Positions 61,774 through 64,000 of a stretch of DNA of 64,000 bases are shown in pieces. The number at the start of each line of letters is the position of its first letter. Within the stretch, counting starts at the first letter, position 1. The position numbers and the translations under genes were made by a program. Where the stretch lies: positions 1-64,000 of the forward strand of contig JBKHDD010000004.1 in assembly GCA_046541515.1 (NCBI GenBank), given 5' to 3'. The notes below the pieces were generated by a model that was given only the letters and a program-made list of their open reading frames with translations, had not been told where the DNA came from and ran no database searches. The stretch is from CAYFVR01 sp046541515 (GTDB lineage: Bacteria; Desulfobacterota; Desulfobacteria; Desulfobacterales; Desulfococcaceae).

Positions 61774-62577
61774 ATGGACAAGAAAACCGTATTCCTGTTG
61801 ATCGCCGAGGCGCTGTTAGTTGTGATTCTTGTGTTTGTCGTTGCCATGGATTACGAGCCCGGCGGGGAAATCGAAACCGTGGTGGTGACTCCCTCCGTTC
61901 AGGAAGGCGAGCCGGTCGCGACCCACGAGGAGGAACCGGCGGAGCATGGCGAGGCCAAGCCTGCGGAAGAGGCGGAGCACGCCGAGGCCAAGCCTGCGGA
62001 AGAGGCGGAGCACGCCGAGGCCAAGCATGAGGAAGAGGCGGAGCACGCCGAGGCCAAGCATGAGGAAGAGGCGGAAGATGCCGAGGCCGAAGAAGCCGGT
62101 CCGGCCGAGGAGGTCGCCGAAGCGGCCGAGGAAGCCGCGGAAGAGGTGGCCGAGACCGCCGAGGAGGTGGTGGAAAAAGCGGGGAAGGCCGCGGCCAAGG
62201 CGACCGGCGGCGGAGATGTCCCCGACGTCATCCCCATGGACAACCCGCTGTACCCCACGCACACCAAACCCATCGTTCAGTTCACCCACACCGCCCATTA
62301 CCAGGATTATGGAATTGGTTGCGGCGAATGCCATCACGACGAAAACGGCCAGCCGCTGACCGATCTCAAGCCCGGCGATCCGGTGGAAAGTTGCGCGGCC
62401 TGCCATTCCGAGCCCGGCCGTCCGCCGCGCGAGGCCACCACGCCCGAAGCCAAACTGGCCTACCACATGCAGGCCATGCACCAGAATTGCATGACCTGCC
62501 ACAAGGAATACAACAAGGAAAACAACACCAAAGACGCGCCCGCAACCTGTGGCGCCTGCCACGTGGCGGAGGGATAA
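61774..62577 (+). CDS. Membrane-anchored tetraheme c3-type cytochrome with Glu/Ala/His repeat stalk
   Basis: 267 residues. One N-terminal membrane anchor (VFLLIAEALLVVILVFVVAM), then five 11-residue repeats of the EHAEAKPAEEA type (57-111), a further Ala/Glu helix (112-142), and a class III cytochrome c domain. Four heme motifs: CGECH (183-187), CAACH (207-211), CMTCH (239-243), CGACH (259-263); HTAH near 172-175 supplies distal ligands. Cytochromes c3 pass low-potential electrons between periplasmic hydrogenases/formate dehydrogenases and membrane complexes. GGAGGAGG precedes ATG 61774. The stalk is not part of normal cytochrome c3. Confidence 0.9.
   Translation: MDKKTVFLLIAEALLVVILVFVVAMDYEPGGEIETVVVTPSVQEGEPVATHEEEPAEHGEAKPAEEAEHAEAKPAEEAEHAEAKHEEEAEHAEAKHEEEAEDAEAEEAGPAEEVAEAAEEAAEEVAETAEEVVEKAGKAAAKATGGGDVPDVIPMDNPLYPTHTKPIVQFTHTAHYQDYGIGCGECHHDENGQPLTDLKPGDPVESCAACHSEPGRPPREATTPEAKLAYHMQAMHQNCMTCHKEYNKENNTKDAPATCGACHVAEG
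61942..62106 (+). repeat. 33-bp in-frame tandem repeat of the cytochrome stalk
   Basis: Five consecutive 33-base units encoding 11 residues each; units 3 and 4 are identical, unit 5 degenerate. Confidence 0.9.
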
Positions 62578-62607
62578 AAACCGCTCCTCGGTTTTCCCCG
62601 GGTTTTC

Positions 62608-62644
62608 CGGCCGTTCCCCGTTTGCGGGGGGCGGCCGTTTTTTT
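62608..62644 (+). terminator. Intrinsic terminator of the cytochrome gene
   Basis: CGGCCGTTCCCCG pairs with CGGGGGGCGGCCG (two G-T wobbles), loop TTTG, then a seven-T run. Confidence 0.9.
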
Positions 62645-62677
62645 CTCTTATTTCCATGATACATCGAGGCTTCGCCG

Positions 62678-63520
62678 ATGGTATTCGGATACAGCACCAA
62701 CGCGTTTAAGCGCCATTCCCTTTTGGAATCCATTGAGAAAATCGCCGATCTGGGATTCGGGGGGCTGGAGATCATGTGCGACACGCCCCACCTATACCCG
62801 CCCGATTTCGGGCAAGAAGACGTCGCCGCCGTCCGCGAGGCGGTGGCGCGTCGGGGGCTGGTCATCACCAATCTCAATTGCTTCACCCTGTTCGCGGTGG
62901 GCGACACCTACCTTCCGTCCTGGATCGAGCCCGATCCCGCCCGCCGGGAAATCCGGCTGGAACATACGCTGGCCTGCCTTCGCGTGGCCGAGTCGCTAGG
63001 CGCCGGCTGCATTTCGGTTCCCCCCGGCGGGCCGTTGGAAGGCATGGATCGGGCCGACGCCTATCGGCTGTTCCGCCTTGGCCTGGAAGGGGTGCTGCCC
63101 GAGGCCGAAAATCGGCGCGTTCGCGTGCTCATCGAACCCGAGCCGGACCTGCTGATCGAAAACAGTCGCGAATTTCTGGAATTCATTCGGGATTTCCGAT
63201 CCCCCGCCCTGGGGCTCAATTTCGACATCGGCCATTTTTTCTGCGTGGGAGAGGACCCGGCCCGCATGTTTGAACGGCTTCGGGAATGGGTGGGGCACGT
63301 GCATCTGGAAGATATCGCCGCCAGTCGGGTCCATGAACATTTGATTCCCGGCCTGGGGGCCATCCCCTTCGGCGAAGTGTTCGAGGCCATGCGGGAGACC
63401 GGCTATGACGGCGACATCTGCCTGGAACTGTATCCCTACCTGGACGATCCGGAAGGCGCCGGCCGGGAAAGTCTCGAATTTCTTCGGCCGGTGTTCGCGC
63501 GGTCCGGGTGGACCGTATAA
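62678..63520 (+). CDS. Sugar phosphate isomerase/epimerase-like TIM barrel (AP endonuclease family 2)
   Basis: 280 residues: MVFGYSTNAFKRHSLLESIE, GGLEIMCDTPHLYP, RVLIEPEPDLLIENSREFLEF, GLNFDIGHFFCVGE, VGHVHLEDIAASRVHEHLIPG and DICLELYPYLDDPEGAG are the metal-site strands of xylose-isomerase-like barrels. It ends 11 bases before an EboD-like gene. The ebo clusters known from scytonemin-type pathways contain a TIM-barrel protein (EboE) next to the dehydroquinate-synthase homologue EboD, but this protein is shorter than EboE, so the equivalence is uncertain. Confidence 0.82.
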   Translation: MVFGYSTNAFKRHSLLESIEKIADLGFGGLEIMCDTPHLYPPDFGQEDVAAVREAVARRGLVITNLNCFTLFAVGDTYLPSWIEPDPARREIRLEHTLACLRVAESLGAGCISVPPGGPLEGMDRADAYRLFRLGLEGVLPEAENRRVRVLIEPEPDLLIENSREFLEFIRDFRSPALGLNFDIGHFFCVGEDPARMFERLREWVGHVHLEDIAASRVHEHLIPGLGAIPFGEVFEAMRETGYDGDICLELYPYLDDPEGAGRESLEFLRPVFARSGWTV

Positions 63521-63531
63521 GGAGGACCTCC

Positions 63532-64000
63532 ATGCCATCCGCCGCGCCGTCCCCCTACCATCAGTTGATCTCCGTTCCCTTTGATTATCCCGTCTGTTTT
63601 ACCCGAGGGCTGTTCGATCGTCGGAATCCTCTCCTGGCGGACACCCTGGACCGGCTGGCGGAAAACCGGGTGCATCGGGCCGCCGTTTTTCTGGACCAAG
63701 GGCTGGTCAATGCCCATCCCGAGCTGCCCGACCAGGTGGAACGGTTTTTCTCCGCCCGCGCCGACCGCATTTTTCTGGCCGGCCGCCCCCGTCCGCTTCC
63801 GGGCGGGGAGGCCTGCAAAGACGGCTGGGAGCCGGCCATGACGGTCATTGGAGAACTTTCCGAACGCCGGCTGGATCGCCAGAGCTACGTGATCGGGGTG
63901 GGCGGCGGAGCCTTTTTGGACATGGTGGGCTTTGCCGCCTCGGTGGTTCACCGGGGGCTGCGCATGGTCCGGGTTCCCACCACCACCCTTGCGCAAAACG
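63532..64000 (+). CDS. eboD: 3-dehydroquinate synthase homologue, EboD-like, 3' end outside window
   Basis: First 156 residues. ISVPFDYPVCFTRGLFDRRN matches the N-terminal strand unique to EboD-type proteins (x-FxYxVxFTxGLF-x-x-xNPLL); AAVFLDQGLVNAHPELPDQV, LPGGEACK and SYVIGVGGGAFLDMVGFAAS are the dehydroquinate-synthase NAD and phosphate blocks, ending at VPTTTLAQN at the window edge. EboD belongs to the ebo cluster implicated in moving a metabolite to the periplasm; its reaction is not established. GGAGG precedes the ATG. The shorter N terminus rules out a normal AroB. Confidence 0.8.
   Translation, partial: MPSAAPSPYHQLISVPFDYPVCFTRGLFDRRNPLLADTLDRLAENRVHRAAVFLDQGLVNAHPELPDQVERFFSARADRIFLAGRPRPLPGGEACKDGWEPAMTVIGELSERRLDRQSYVIGVGGGAFLDMVGFAASVVHRGLRMVRVPTTTLAQN

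Overview
The window is GC-rich, densely coded bacterial chromosome. It suggests an anaerobe of the former Deltaproteobacteria (Desulfobacterota), probably a sulfate reducer or a syntrophic relative. This is inferred from a formate-tetrahydrofolate ligase, a selenocysteine-containing SelD, a tungstate ABC transporter beside a molybdenum/tungsten storage-type protein, a membrane-anchored tetraheme c3-type cytochrome, an ATP synthase c subunit with sodium-site residues, a split ATP synthase operon and a PEP-CTERM protein. No rRNA, tRNA, CRISPR array, insertion sequence or prophage was found.

Layout, 1-24 kb: fhs (partial, minus) and selD (plus, with an in-frame TGA) diverge from a palindrome-bearing spacer. 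Then come envelope and secreted proteins (metallo-beta-lactamase fold, trypsin with a dockerin-like tail, M48 peptidase, ricin-type lectin), a zinc alcohol dehydrogenase, a TrpD-like transferase, DUF554, small envelope proteins, a very large MscS channel, a CNNM/CorC transporter, a tandem CDP-alcohol phosphatidyltransferase, a dienelactone hydrolase, a Mut7-C nuclease, a double Nudix protein, and a STAS / RsbW-like anti-sigma pair.

24-46 kb: a DUF3108 protein overlaps pyrK; atpZ-atpI-atpB-atpE encode the membrane part of ATP synthase; uvrA and dnaA diverge. A long minus-strand operon runs rpsF-rpsR-DUF2232-rplI-dnaB-hflX-(15-bp tandem repeat)-suhB-small Cys-rich protein and ends at a strong terminator. 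A TolC-like/SH3 lipoprotein, a phenylacetate-CoA ligase homologue and an Xaa-Pro aminopeptidase follow. An AT-richer PEP-CTERM gene is bracketed by two similar hairpins, and a PxxKW Cys-rich protein with near-consensus promoter and terminator comes next.

46-64 kb: aminotransferase, CLC channel, LUD protein, a chemoreceptor with a PilZ tail, an acyl-CoA synthetase followed by a frameshifted acetate-transporter gene, a CitE-like lyase, a PilZ protein, tupABC, a Mo/W storage-type gene interrupted by an amber codon, the cytochrome, and finally a sugar-isomerase-like TIM barrel and the start of an EboD-like dehydroquinate synthase homologue, i.e. the edge of an ebo-type cluster.

Shared themes are metal and selenium cofactor supply (selD, tupABC, storage protein) for the formate/C1 and redox enzymes expected in such an anaerobe, and short-chain acid and aromatic acid activation (acyl-CoA synthetase, transporter, PaaK-like ligase). 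Three loci (RsbW-like gene, acetate transporter, Mo/W storage) carry frame or stop lesions that are either real decay or uncorrected sequence errors.
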